DNA from: Candidatus Flexifilum breve
GTDB taxonomy: Bacteria; Chloroflexota; Anaerolineae; Aggregatilineales; Phototrophicaceae
Length of the DNA: 64,000 bases
Assembly: GCA_016717205.1 (NCBI GenBank)
Contig: JADKGC010000014.1
Coordinates: 1-64,000, forward strand
Direction: 5' to 3'
The notes under the pieces are model-generated. The model had not been told where the DNA came from, did no database searches, and was given only the letters and a program-made list of their open reading frames with translations. A program made the translations under genes and the position numbers. Positions 1 to 8,065 of this stretch are shown here, in pieces; positions within the stretch are counted from its first letter, which is position 1, and each line of letters begins with the position of its first letter.

Positions 1-422
<422 letters not shown>

Positions 423-480
423 TGGAGTCCTGTACGTTGGTCAACACGCGCCCCATTGTAGCGCATCGGCGGGGGGCTTC

Positions 481-987
481 TCAACCCGCCGTTGAGTATA
501 CGCTGTACAAATACACGACGAAGACGGCGATGGCCGACCCCACTTCGATGACGTAGCCGATGAAAAACAACTTAGCAGCGACCGTCCCCGCTTTGACCGC
601 GCCGCGGAGTTGGCGCATTTTGATGAATTCGACGATCAACGCCCCGGCGACCGCGCCGAGCAGCGACCCGACCAACGGCAGGGGAATGACGAATGTGCCG
701 ATCAGCCCACCAACGGTCAAGCCGACCGCGCCGAGACACGAGAGGCCGGACGACTTGATGCCGATCAGGGGCAGCCAGACATCATGCGAGAGGCTGATGA
801 GCATCAACATCGTCATGACGATGACGGCGGGCACGGTGATATGGACGAACTGGTCAAGTACGGCGAAAATCGTCGCAATCGCCCAGACCAATATGGTTCC
901 CGGCACGACCGGGATAAAAGACGCGACAACCCCGAAAATCATCACCACGAGCGACAGGGCGATGAGCGGTGTACTCGCAAAGGGCAT
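481..987 (-). CDS. DUF456 family membrane protein
   Basis: A 168-residue, almost wholly hydrophobic protein with about five membrane segments, including a central glycine-rich stretch (VGGLIGTFVIPLPLVGSLLG) that is typical of DUF456. The molecular function of this family is not known. The start is preceded by GAGGAAA five bases upstream, and it begins 7 bp after the stop of the MurF-like gene, so the two are cotranscribed. Its place between murF-like and ddl suggests a role at the envelope, but this is inference from context only. Confidence 0.8.
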   Translation of the reverse strand: MPFASTPLIALSLVVMIFGVVASFIPVVPGTILVWAIATIFAVLDQFVHITVPAVIVMTMLMLISLSHDVWLPLIGIKSSGLSCLGAVGLTVGGLIGTFVIPLPLVGSLLGAVAGALIVEFIKMRQLRGAVKAGTVAAKLFFIGYVIEVGSAIAVFVVYLYSVYSTAG

Positions 988-994
988 AGTTTCC

Positions 995-2638
995 TCACGC
1001 TGAATAGGTATCCGGCAGATCGTTTAGGAATAATACGGTATCGCCTGCCTTTAAGTTGCTCTGATACCAATTCACCGCCTCAGCCAGTGTTTCGACCACG
1101 CGCAAACGGTCGGCGGGAAAGCCCGCGCTCAGTAAGCCCGCTTTGATCGGTTCGGTCTGTTGCGCGCCGACGAGGATCACGTCAGTCGCATGCTGCGCCG
1201 CGATTTCGCCGAGTTTGCGATTCTCCTGCTCCATGAGCGAACCGAGTTCGACCATGCCGGGGGTGATGAGTAATCGCTTGCCTGTCTGGTGCATCGCCAG
1301 CACCTTGAGCGAGCCGATCACGCCGACCGGGTTCGCGCTGTAAGCGTCATTGATGATGGTGATGCCCTGCGCCGTGGTTTGTCGTGTAAGTCGGCTTTCG
1401 GCGGGCTGCAAACCGCGCACGCGCCCGGCGATCTCTTTCAGTGACATGCCCTCATGCACGGCAACCGCCGTCGCCAGCAGAATGTTGGTGACGTTGTGCT
1501 CGCCGATGACCGAAGTCACGAACACCTCGCTTGCGCCCGTTTCCAGATCGGTGACGCGGAAGATCAGGTTGTCGAGCGTTTCGTTGATCTCCGAGGCGAC
1601 GAAGCGCGGCGGATTCGGCGGCGGATTGGCGGGATCAACGGTTTTGCTGACCGTGAGGCGGGTCGCCGGGTAGCCGCGCTCGACCATCTGCCGGACATAC
1701 GGGTTATCCCAATTGAATACGCCCACGCCATCGGGCGGCAGCGCCTTGATGATTTCGTACTTGGCAATCGCCACGTTTTCTAAACTGCCAAAGCGTTCGA
1801 GATGCTGCGGGCCGACTTCGATCACCACGCTGATCGTCGGGTGGGTGAGTTCGGCGATGCGCTGAATTTCTCCCGGCACATATGCGCCCATCTCCGCGAT
1901 GAAGTATTCGACGCGCTGGTCGTTGGCAATGTCGTTGTTGATGGCGATGCACACGCCCATGAGTGTGTTGTAACTCTTGGGAGTGGGGTAGGCGTGGTAG
2001 CGCCCGTTGAGGATGTGCGCCAAAAAGACTTTGGTCGTGGTCTTGCCGTAGCTCCCGGTGATGCCGATCACGGTTGGGTTGACGCGTTCCAGCACGCGCT
2101 GCGCCCGGTTAATGAACTGCCGCCGGAAGAAAGCTTCGACAGGCGTCATGAGCAGATTGCCCGCGATCAGGAACAGCGGCGCGCACAGGAAGACGAGCAG
2201 ACCCGCCAGTGTGAGGGCGATGCCGCGAAATTCGACATTGCTGATGGCGCTCACGAGCCCCGCGAATATCAGCAGCATGACGAGCGCCATCACCACGAAC
2301 GCCGCGCCCAACATGCGTTTAGCGCGGTCGGTGGCGCGGAACTTCTTCTTGATTTCGCCTTCGCCGGGTGGAATGACCGCGATGAGTGCTGCGACGATGC
2401 CGATGATCGCCGGGAAGATGCTCTCCGGCGCTTCGGAGAGGAACGCAAACACCGAGCCGATTAGAGCGGCGGCGGTTGGGCTCGTCGGCAGCCAGCGGTC
2501 GCGTTTGGCGAACAGCCAGCGCAAATAGCGCAGACTCATGTACTCTTCGATTTGGTAGAAGCGCGCCTGTCGGTATATGCGGACACACGTCCCGGCGATC
2601 CAGATCAGCGCTATAACAAGACTTAAAACATCAAGCAT
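995..2638 (-). CDS. murF: Membrane-anchored MurF-like ligase (UDP-MurNAc-tripeptide--D-Ala-D-Ala ligase family)
   Basis: A Mur-ligase of 547 residues. The P-loop GITGSYGKTTTKVFL, a central domain with NPNVIG/IGEHNVTNILLA-type motifs and the C-terminal domain (DAYSANPVGVIGSLKVL) fit MurF, which adds D-Ala-D-Ala to the UDP-MurNAc peptide. Unlike classical MurF (about 450 residues) the first 160 residues hold roughly five membrane helices and a basic loop, so the enzyme is predicted to sit on the inner face of the membrane. It lies directly before DUF456 and ddl, whose product is its substrate. Membrane-fused Mur ligases are an uncommon architecture, and the acceptor specificity is inferred from family and context. 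Confidence 0.85.
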   Translation of the reverse strand: MLDVLSLVIALIWIAGTCVRIYRQARFYQIEEYMSLRYLRWLFAKRDRWLPTSPTAAALIGSVFAFLSEAPESIFPAIIGIVAALIAVIPPGEGEIKKKFRATDRAKRMLGAAFVVMALVMLLIFAGLVSAISNVEFRGIALTLAGLLVFLCAPLFLIAGNLLMTPVEAFFRRQFINRAQRVLERVNPTVIGITGSYGKTTTKVFLAHILNGRYHAYPTPKSYNTLMGVCIAINNDIANDQRVEYFIAEMGAYVPGEIQRIAELTHPTISVVIEVGPQHLERFGSLENVAIAKYEIIKALPPDGVGVFNWDNPYVRQMVERGYPATRLTVSKTVDPANPPPNPPRFVASEINETLDNLIFRVTDLETGASEVFVTSVIGEHNVTNILLATAVAVHEGMSLKEIAGRVRGLQPAESRLTRQTTAQGITIINDAYSANPVGVIGSLKVLAMHQTGKRLLITPGMVELGSLMEQENRKLGEIAAQHATDVILVGAQQTEPIKAGLLSAGFPADRLRVVETLAEAVNWYQSNLKAGDTVLFLNDLPDTYSA

Positions 2639-2652
2639 GTTGGGATTCCACG

Positions 2653-3343
2653 TTACTCAGATGCAAAGCCAAGCTGCGTTTTCCCCGATTTCTGGTCACT
2701 GAGCTTATAAGAGAGCATGACCGCCCCCATGACGGCGATACTACCAGGACTAAATGCTTGGTTTTTGACCATAATCGTCATACAGGACTTCTGGAGCCCC
2801 ATGCGTGGAATTTTGCCGCAGGGAGTCGGGATTGATGTCTTCGATGTGCAGCAGTTCGCCCAGGTATTTACCCGCTGCTTCACAGTAGAGTTCTGCCTTT
2901 TCTCGGGCAGCCGCCACCGCCTGACGGCGCGCCGCGGCGCGAGTTTCTTTCAAACGGGTCGTCTGAAAGCTGGTACGAAGTTCCTCAGCTCCAGCGTTGA
3001 CCAATCCCGTTAACACATCCTCTAACCGGCTTAGGTCGCGGAGAATAACCCGGAAATCAACTTCGCCTCGGTGTCCGATCTGCTCATTTCGGTTATTCCG
3101 AAAATCATAATGCGCGTTCAAAGTCATTTGCGATGTGCCACTGTCAGCTATCGAAGTCTCCGAGAGGTAACTTTGCATTCTCTGGGCAGCTTCCCGAGTC
3201 GCCTGAAAAGCCTCTTCAGGCTTTTCGGCAATCCGCCCAACTTCAAAATTCAAGACCGCAATATCTGGCGCAACCCGAACAATTGCTGAACCAAAAACGT
3301 TGATTCCGAACGGCGTTTCGATCTGCTGCTTGATTCCCCACAT
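2653..3343 (-). CDS. SIMPL-domain (DUF541) protein, frameshifted near the C-terminus
   Basis: The first 197 codons give a SIMPL/DUF541 fold: an opening NVFGSAIVRVAPDIAVLNFEV strand, a central region (QMTLNAHYDF) and the AARRQAVAAAREKAELYCEAAG helix that marks the family. The usual last strand is missing in this frame but is present in the next one (PGSIAVMGAVMLSYKL), so the gene is probably one ORF broken by an extra A in the A5 run (T5 on the plus strand, 2762-2766). Members are periplasmic or cell-surface proteins of unclear function; no signal peptide is seen here. SD GGAG precedes the start. It sits between the hydrolase and the MurF-like gene in the same operon. Confidence 0.8.
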
Positions 3344-3358
3344 AATTGACGCTCCGTG

Positions 3359-4104
3359 TCAATGTTTGAAAAAATGGTCGAGGATGCGGACAGTTTCGGC
3401 GGGACGTTCCAGATAGCTGTAGTGACCCGCGCCGGGGAACGTGATCAACCCCGCGTCAGGGATGGTCTGTTCGAGCTTTTTCGCCTGCCACAGTGGGGTA
3501 TCCTGATCATTTTCGCCCCACAGCAGAATCGTCGGCGCTTGGATGCGCGCGGCGTAGGGCAGCAGATCCTGATTCACCACTTTGACGAAGGTCTCGCGCA
3601 TGACGCCGCTCACGGCATTGAAATCGCTGGAGCCGTAGCGCTGGCCGTACCACCCGCGCAGACCGTCAGCCAAACCTTTTGCGCCGACTTTATACAGTCC
3701 GTCGCGGATCGTTTTGTAGAGGGTGAGCCGCGCGCTCGCCGACGGATTCGGTGGATTCGGGACGCCCGCGCTGTCGATCAAGGCGATTTTGCCAATGCGG
3801 TCGGGATGTTCCGCACCGAGTACGAGGCTGATGCGCCCGCCGAAGGAGTGCCCAACCAAGTGAACTTTGGTTAAGCCGAGCGCGTCCAGAGTTTCAAGTA
3901 CGCACTGCGCATAGTCAAGTACGCTCCACGCGGTGGGTGGCGGGGGGTATCGCCAAAACCGGGCAGATCGAACAGATGAACCGTGTGACCGAGCGGCGCG
4001 AGGCGATCCGCTAAGGGCTGCATCAACTGAAGGTTCGCACCCCAACCATGCAGCAGGACGACGGGCACGCCATCGCCACCTGTGACCGTCACATGATGCA
4101 TCAT
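3359..4104 (-). CDS. Alpha/beta hydrolase, frameshifted
   Basis: An alpha/beta-hydrolase fold enzyme of about 248 residues. The N-terminal frame carries the oxyanion-hole motif VVLLHGWGANLQ and FDLPGFGDTP; the downstream frame carries the nucleophile elbow GHSFGG, the acid region LLWGENDQDTP and the catalytic His in PGAGHYSYLERP. The two frames join cleanly if one G is restored to the G6 run at 3942-3947. The start ATG overlaps the stop of the murA-like gene (ATGA), so translation is coupled. The substrate is unknown. Its place among peptidoglycan genes makes an envelope-related ester or amide plausible but unproven. Confidence 0.85.
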
Positions 4105-5363
4105 TCGACCGTGATCTTCGCGTTCAACGCCTGCAATTTGCCGATAACGCCCGCAAACGTGTGCTCGATCACGTTCGCGTTGTCGATGTTGGAGATCCCG
4201 TCCGCGGCCAGCGCCGCCGCCAGCAGACCTAACCCGGCGCGCACGTCGGGCGTGTCCATATATACCGAGCGGAGGGGCGTCGGGCCGACGACGATGGCGC
4301 GGTGCGGATCGCACAGCACAATTTGCGCGCCCATCGCTTTGAGCTTGTCCACGAACAGCAGACGGTTGGCGAACAGCTTCTCGTGAATCAGCGATGTGCC
4401 GCGCGCCTGCGTCGCGATCACTGTGGCGACGGCGACGAGATCGGACGGGAAACCCGGCCACGGCGCGGTTTCAATCGACGAATCGACATCTTCCTCGCGG
4501 TTGGAGACGTTCAGCTTCTCGTGGCGCGGTACGAAGATCGTGCTCTCGTCGATGTCAAGTTGAATGCCCAGTCGCCAGTAGATTTTGGCAATGGCGCGCA
4601 TATCCCGTCCGCGGATGCCGTCGATTTGCACGCGGCCACCCGTGAGCGCTGCCATTGCCGCGATGCTCGCCGCCTCGATGTGATCCGCGCCGACGGTGCA
4701 CTCCGTGCCGCTGAGTTCCGGCACGCCGTAGATGCGCAGTAGGTTCGAGCCGATACCGTCAATGCGCGCGCCCATCCCCGTGAGCATGTGCGCGAGTTCC
4801 TGCACATGGGGTTCGCACGCCGCATTGTAAATCACCGTTTCTTTGCCGAGCCGCGCGGCCAGCAGCATGATAATCGCCGTAGCGGTCACGCTGGCCTGCG
4901 TGAGGATGATGTCGCGTTTCTCCCACGTCGCCGCTTTGATCTCGACCGCGTCGCTGCTGTTGACCACGTCCAAACCGAGATCGCGCAGGGCTTCGAGGTG
5001 CGGGCGGATGCGATTAAGCGGAAAGTCGAGTTCGAGCCGCGCCACCTGCCGCCGCACGAGCAGCGGCGCGACCAGAAGCATTGTGCCGAGCGAGACATCG
5101 GTGTCTTCGTGCGTGAGCACGCGCCGCGTCAGTTGATCGGCTTTGATGGTCAGCGTCGCCTCATCCGTCCACGTTACCGACACGCCCATGGCGCTCGCCG
5201 CGCTGATCGCCGCGTGCGTGCTGGCGGTCTTGGGTACGTTGTGCAGCGTTACCGGCTGATCGGTCAGCAGCGCCGCCGCGATCAACGCCAGCGCCGCGTT
5301 CGCATTCCCCGATGGGCGGTAGGTTCCGTTCAGCGGTTGGCGTCCTTCAACGCGAATCAGCAT
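4101..5363 (-). CDS. MurA/EPSP-synthase-fold protein with altered active site
   Basis: A protein of 420 residues with the complete two-domain enolpyruvyltransferase fold of MurA, which transfers enolpyruvate from PEP to UDP-GlcNAc. Conserved MurA landmarks are visible: NAALALIAAALL, TQASVTATAIIMLLAA, ADHIEAASIAA, the PGFPSD aspartate motif, FANRLLF and TPDVRAGLGLL. Two key positions are not conserved. The invariant lysine of the SGAKNAAL motif is alanine (SGNANAAL, residue 21), and the cysteine-bearing PGGC loop is shortened to DFPLNRIRP. I chose ATG 5363 over upstream starts because AAGGA lies seven bases before it. It may be a MurA paralogue with a changed reaction or a non-catalytic role, and a second true MurA may exist elsewhere. 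Confidence 0.8.
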   Translation of the reverse strand: MLIRVEGRQPLNGTYRPSGNANAALALIAAALLTDQPVTLHNVPKTASTHAAISAASAMGVSVTWTDEATLTIKADQLTRRVLTHEDTDVSLGTMLLVAPLLVRRQVARLELDFPLNRIRPHLEALRDLGLDVVNSSDAVEIKAATWEKRDIILTQASVTATAIIMLLAARLGKETVIYNAACEPHVQELAHMLTGMGARIDGIGSNLLRIYGVPELSGTECTVGADHIEAASIAAMAALTGGRVQIDGIRGRDMRAIAKIYWRLGIQLDIDESTIFVPRHEKLNVSNREEDVDSSIETAPWPGFPSDLVAVATVIATQARGTSLIHEKLFANRLLFVDKLKAMGAQIVLCDPHRAIVVGPTPLRSVYMDTPDVRAGLGLLAAALAADGISNIDNANVIEHTFAGVIGKLQALNAKITVE

Positions 5364-5407
5364 AAAGTGTCCTTCCATACACGCCGGGATTATACACAAA
5401 AATGGTT

Positions 5408-5517
5408 AACCACAGAGAACACAGAGTAAATCACGAGAAGAGAGGTACAAGAGCACGCATATCAAGCCAGCAGTGGCATCTCTAGACCCTAGTTTCTTCT
5501 CTGTGTTCTCTGTGGTT
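5408..5517. repeat. 19-bp perfect inverted repeat (dispersed hairpin repeat)
   Basis: The arm AACCACAGAGAACACAGAG at 5408-5426 is repeated exactly in inverse at 5499-5517, with 72 bp between. The right arm runs into the psuG stop codon. Such 'cacagagaacacagag' arms resemble dispersed repeats seen in many environmental genomes. No transposase or target duplication is visible. It separates psuG from the cell-wall operon and could form a transcript-ending or stabilising hairpin. Confidence 0.75.
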
Positions 5518-6413
5518 CAGTTCTTGAGCGCGATGGCGATACTCGCCGCGGTACGCGCATTGTTGATGAGCAGGGCGGTGTTCGCGCCGCGCGACTTACC
5601 TTCGGTCAGTTCGGCCACGCGCCCGAGCACATACGGCGTGATGCGCTTGCCGACAATCCCGAGGTCATGCGCTTCTTTGGTCGCCTGTTGAATGGCCGCT
5701 TCAGCATCCTCTTGGAGTTCCTCTGCGGCGGGCACCGGCACGGCGATCAGAATGCCATGCTTGGCTTCCAACACCTGCGCCGCCTTGATGATCGCGGCGA
5801 CCTGCGCGGGCGTCTCGACGCACACATCAATCGGCAGGCCGCTCGACCGCTGGTAGAAGGCGGGAAGGGTATCTGTTCCCAAGCCAATGATTGGCACGCC
5901 CTGGGTTTCCAGCACTTCCAGCGTGAGCGGCAGGTCGAGAATCGATTTCGCGCCGGAACACACCACGGCGACGGGGGTGCGCCCAAGTTCGATCAGGTCG
6001 GCGGACACATCGAAGGGTTGGCCGCGATGCACGCCGCCGATGCCGCCCGTAGCGAATACGGGAATGCCCGCCTTGTGCGCGACGATCATCGTCCCGGCGA
6101 CCGTGGTTGCACCGTCTTCGCCTAAACCGACCGCAATCGGCAGGTCACGGCGGCTGCATTTCCTCACATTTTGGGCTTCGGCCAACATAGAGAGCTGGTC
6201 CATCGTCAAGCCGACGGTGATTTGGCCCTTGAGAATCGCAATCGTCGCGGGCGTCGCCCCGGCCTCACGGATGGCGTTTTCCATGGCGACGGCGGTATCG
6301 AGGTTAGTCGGGTAGGGCAGCCCGTGGGTGATGAGCGTGGATTCGAGCGCTACAATCGGACGCTGGTCGGCGAGCGCCGCTTTGACTTCCGGCGAAAAAT
6401 GCAAGTGGGTCAT
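5517..6413 (-). CDS. psuG: Pseudouridine-5'-phosphate glycosidase
   Basis: PsuG splits pseudouridine 5'-phosphate into uracil and ribose 5-phosphate, reversibly, in pseudouridine salvage. The 298-residue protein has the family opening (VALESTLITHGLPYPTN), the catalytic region GVHRG, the lysine motif SGAKSILDLPLTLE and the ending ANTALLINNA. I prefer ATG 6413 over the upstream ATG because AGG lies eight bases before it and the family normally starts here. No psuK kinase is adjacent. The gene stands alone between a hairpin repeat and a divergent promoter. Confidence 0.93.
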   Translation of the reverse strand: MTHLHFSPEVKAALADQRPIVALESTLITHGLPYPTNLDTAVAMENAIREAGATPATIAILKGQITVGLTMDQLSMLAEAQNVRKCSRRDLPIAVGLGEDGATTVAGTMIVAHKAGIPVFATGGIGGVHRGQPFDVSADLIELGRTPVAVVCSGAKSILDLPLTLEVLETQGVPIIGLGTDTLPAFYQRSSGLPIDVCVETPAQVAAIIKAAQVLEAKHGILIAVPVPAAEELQEDAEAAIQQATKEAHDLGIVGKRITPYVLGRVAELTEGKSRGANTALLINNARTAASIAIALKN

Positions 6414-6521
6414 AGCTTTACCTGGTTTTCTGTGCATACGCCGCACCTCACAGGCGAGGTACGCGTGATTAAGCGATTTTCAGCGAAGATGAATTTTAGC
6501 TGACAAAGCCGCGCGCGCCTA

Positions 6522-6550
6522 TTGCCTGTCTTATGCGCGCGCGTTATAAT
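6522..6550 (+). promoter_or_regulatory. Sigma-70-type promoter for the 6587 gene
   Basis: TTGCCT (6522-6527) and a perfect TATAAT (6545-6550) are separated by 17 bp. Transcription would start near 6557, giving a leader of about 30 nt before the ATG at 6587. Confidence 0.6.
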
Positions 6551-6586
6551 GTAGTTTGTTACAAAATTTGCGTAGATAGGGCTGAA

Positions 6587-7027
6587 ATGACCTCACCTCA
6601 AACTGAGACGATCCGCGAACATCGGCGGCAGACCCGTTTGGCCATCTATCTGCCATTTGCGGGCGGCATTCTGCTGCTGGTGCTGCTGCTGGTGATCGCC
6701 GCTAATCAGGGTGGGGCGCGGATTGGCGTGATCAGCGATGTGTTCCTGACGCTGTTCATCCTGTGCCCGCTGGTGCTGTGCATGTTCCCGATCTACTTGC
6801 TCATGGTTATGATGGTGGTCGGCATGAACCGCGCTCACGGTAAGACGGCGCAGACGATGAGCCGCATTGAAGGCGTGACCGTCAAGCTGCGCGACCGCAC
6901 CTACAGCCTCACCGACCGGGCGGCGCGCGCCTCCATCAATGTGAATTCACGCTTTGCGTTCATCGACAAACTCAGCAATTTTGGAAGCCCATCACGAAAG
7001 GGATCAAATGAGCAATCTTCTTCCTAA
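6587..7027 (+). CDS. Two-helix membrane protein of unknown function
   Basis: A protein of 146 residues with two strong membrane helices (about residues 25-45 and 57-80) after a charged N-terminus and followed by a soluble tail of some 65 residues. No family is recognised. ATG 6587 is chosen over the upstream ATG 6533 because the promoter lies between them and AGGG precedes it. It overlaps the next gene by 20 bp, so the two small membrane proteins are probably made together. Confidence 0.6.
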   Translation: MTSPQTETIREHRRQTRLAIYLPFAGGILLLVLLLVIAANQGGARIGVISDVFLTLFILCPLVLCMFPIYLLMVMMVVGMNRAHGKTAQTMSRIEGVTVKLRDRTYSLTDRAARASINVNSRFAFIDKLSNFGSPSRKGSNEQSSS

Positions 7028-7277
7028 CCCCACCCCGCGCAACGATGCGTGGAAAACCCAGTCCTATATCATTGGCGCGGCGGCCGGGCTGTTGTTCGGG
7101 TTGATTTCGGCCTACATGTACACGCGGGCTGCGTACGACAACGGTCAGCCGCAAGACGGTTCGAACCGCGTGCAGACTGGCGATGTGATCGGCCTGGGGC
7201 TGGCGGCACTGGCGATGGTGCGCCAGATCGCGGAGATGGGGAAGGGACCCGAACCCAAGCGTGGTAAGAAGAGATAA
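7008..7277 (+). CDS. Small membrane protein of unknown function
   Basis: An 89-residue protein with a polar N-terminus (residues 1-17), one membrane helix with glycine-rich core (SYIIGAAAGLLFGLISAY), a polar middle and a second weakly hydrophobic segment (VIGLGLAALAMVRQI), ending in a basic GKKR tail. ATG 7008 has AAAGGG nearby and starts inside the previous gene. No domain is recognised. The basic tail suggests a cytoplasmic C-terminus. Confidence 0.6.
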   Translation: MSNLLPNPTPRNDAWKTQSYIIGAAAGLLFGLISAYMYTRAAYDNGQPQDGSNRVQTGDVIGLGLAALAMVRQIAEMGKGPEPKRGKKR

Positions 7278-7291
7278 GGGAAGCGAATTCG

Positions 7292-7957
7292 ATGTGTGGT
7301 CGTTACGTTCTGATTGCCGATCCCAACCTGATCCAGCAAGAGTTTAATCTGTCGGGCGTTCCGGAGATTGGCGGCCAGCGCTATAACATCGCGCCGACGC
7401 AGACTCTGCCCGTCATCACCAACGAGAAGCCGGGCGAAATCTCGTATTTGCGCTGGGGGTTAGTTCCGTCATGGTCGAAGGATCCCTCTATTGGCGCGAA
7501 AATGAACAATGCCCGCTCGGAAACCGCGGCGGAAAAGCCGTCGTTCCGCACGCCGTTTCGCCGCCGCCGCTGCTTGATCCCGGCGAGTGGCTTCTACGAA
7601 TGGCAGCAGCGCGAAAACGGCAAAGCGCCGATGTTTATCTCGCTGAAAGACCGCGAAGTGTTTGCTATGGCGGGCTTGTGGGACATCTGGACGAGTCCCG
7701 AAGGTCAGGAACTGCGGACGTTCAGCGTGCTGACGACCGACGCCAACGAGTTCATGCAGCCGATTCACGACCGCATGCCCGTGATCCTGCGGCGTGAGGA
7801 TTATGGACTGTGGCTGAGCGATAACGTCGCCGTGCCCAAGCTGCAATCGCTGATGCGCGGCTACGACCCCAAGCTGATGACCGCGTACGAAGTGTCGAAG
7901 GCGGTCAACAAGGCGGGCATGGACACGCCGGAGTGCATCGTCCCCCTCGCTTCGTAA
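7292..7957 (+). CDS. SOS response-associated peptidase (SRAP/YedK/HMCES family)
   Basis: SRAP proteins crosslink covalently to abasic sites in single-stranded DNA through Cys2 and so protect them during replication. This 221-residue protein has the required MCGRY start (Cys2 exposed after Met removal), the asparagine in NNARSETA (around residue 73), the glutamate in SGFYEW (Glu103) and the histidine in IHDRMPV (His159). Length and motif order match the family fully. It follows two small membrane proteins by 14 bp, so it may share their promoter, which would be an odd pairing. Confidence 0.93.
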   Translation: MCGRYVLIADPNLIQQEFNLSGVPEIGGQRYNIAPTQTLPVITNEKPGEISYLRWGLVPSWSKDPSIGAKMNNARSETAAEKPSFRTPFRRRRCLIPASGFYEWQQRENGKAPMFISLKDREVFAMAGLWDIWTSPEGQELRTFSVLTTDANEFMQPIHDRMPVILRREDYGLWLSDNVAVPKLQSLMRGYDPKLMTAYEVSKAVNKAGMDTPECIVPLAS

Positions 7958-7973
7958 ACGACCAAGAATAGAT

Positions 7974-8061
7974 TCAACGCAAAGACGCCACGACGCGAAG
8001 ACGCAAAGTGCGATTGAACTTCGCTCCTTTGCGCCTTAGCGCCTTAGCGTCTTTGCGTTGA
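7974..8061. terminator. Long hairpin repeat between convergent genes
   Basis: TCAACGCAAAGACGC (7974-7988) and its exact inverse (8047-8061) form a 15-bp outer stem. CGCAAAG (8002-8008) and CTTTGCG (8028-8034) form an inner stem. The element fills the gap between the convergent SRAP and ftsK genes and probably ends transcription from both sides. It looks like a copy of a dispersed repeat. Confidence 0.65.
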
Positions 8062-8065
8062 GTCT

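Noticed and set aside
5408..5517. Terminal inverted repeats of an insertion sequence
   Set aside because: Only 72 bp lie between the arms and no transposase remnant is seen.
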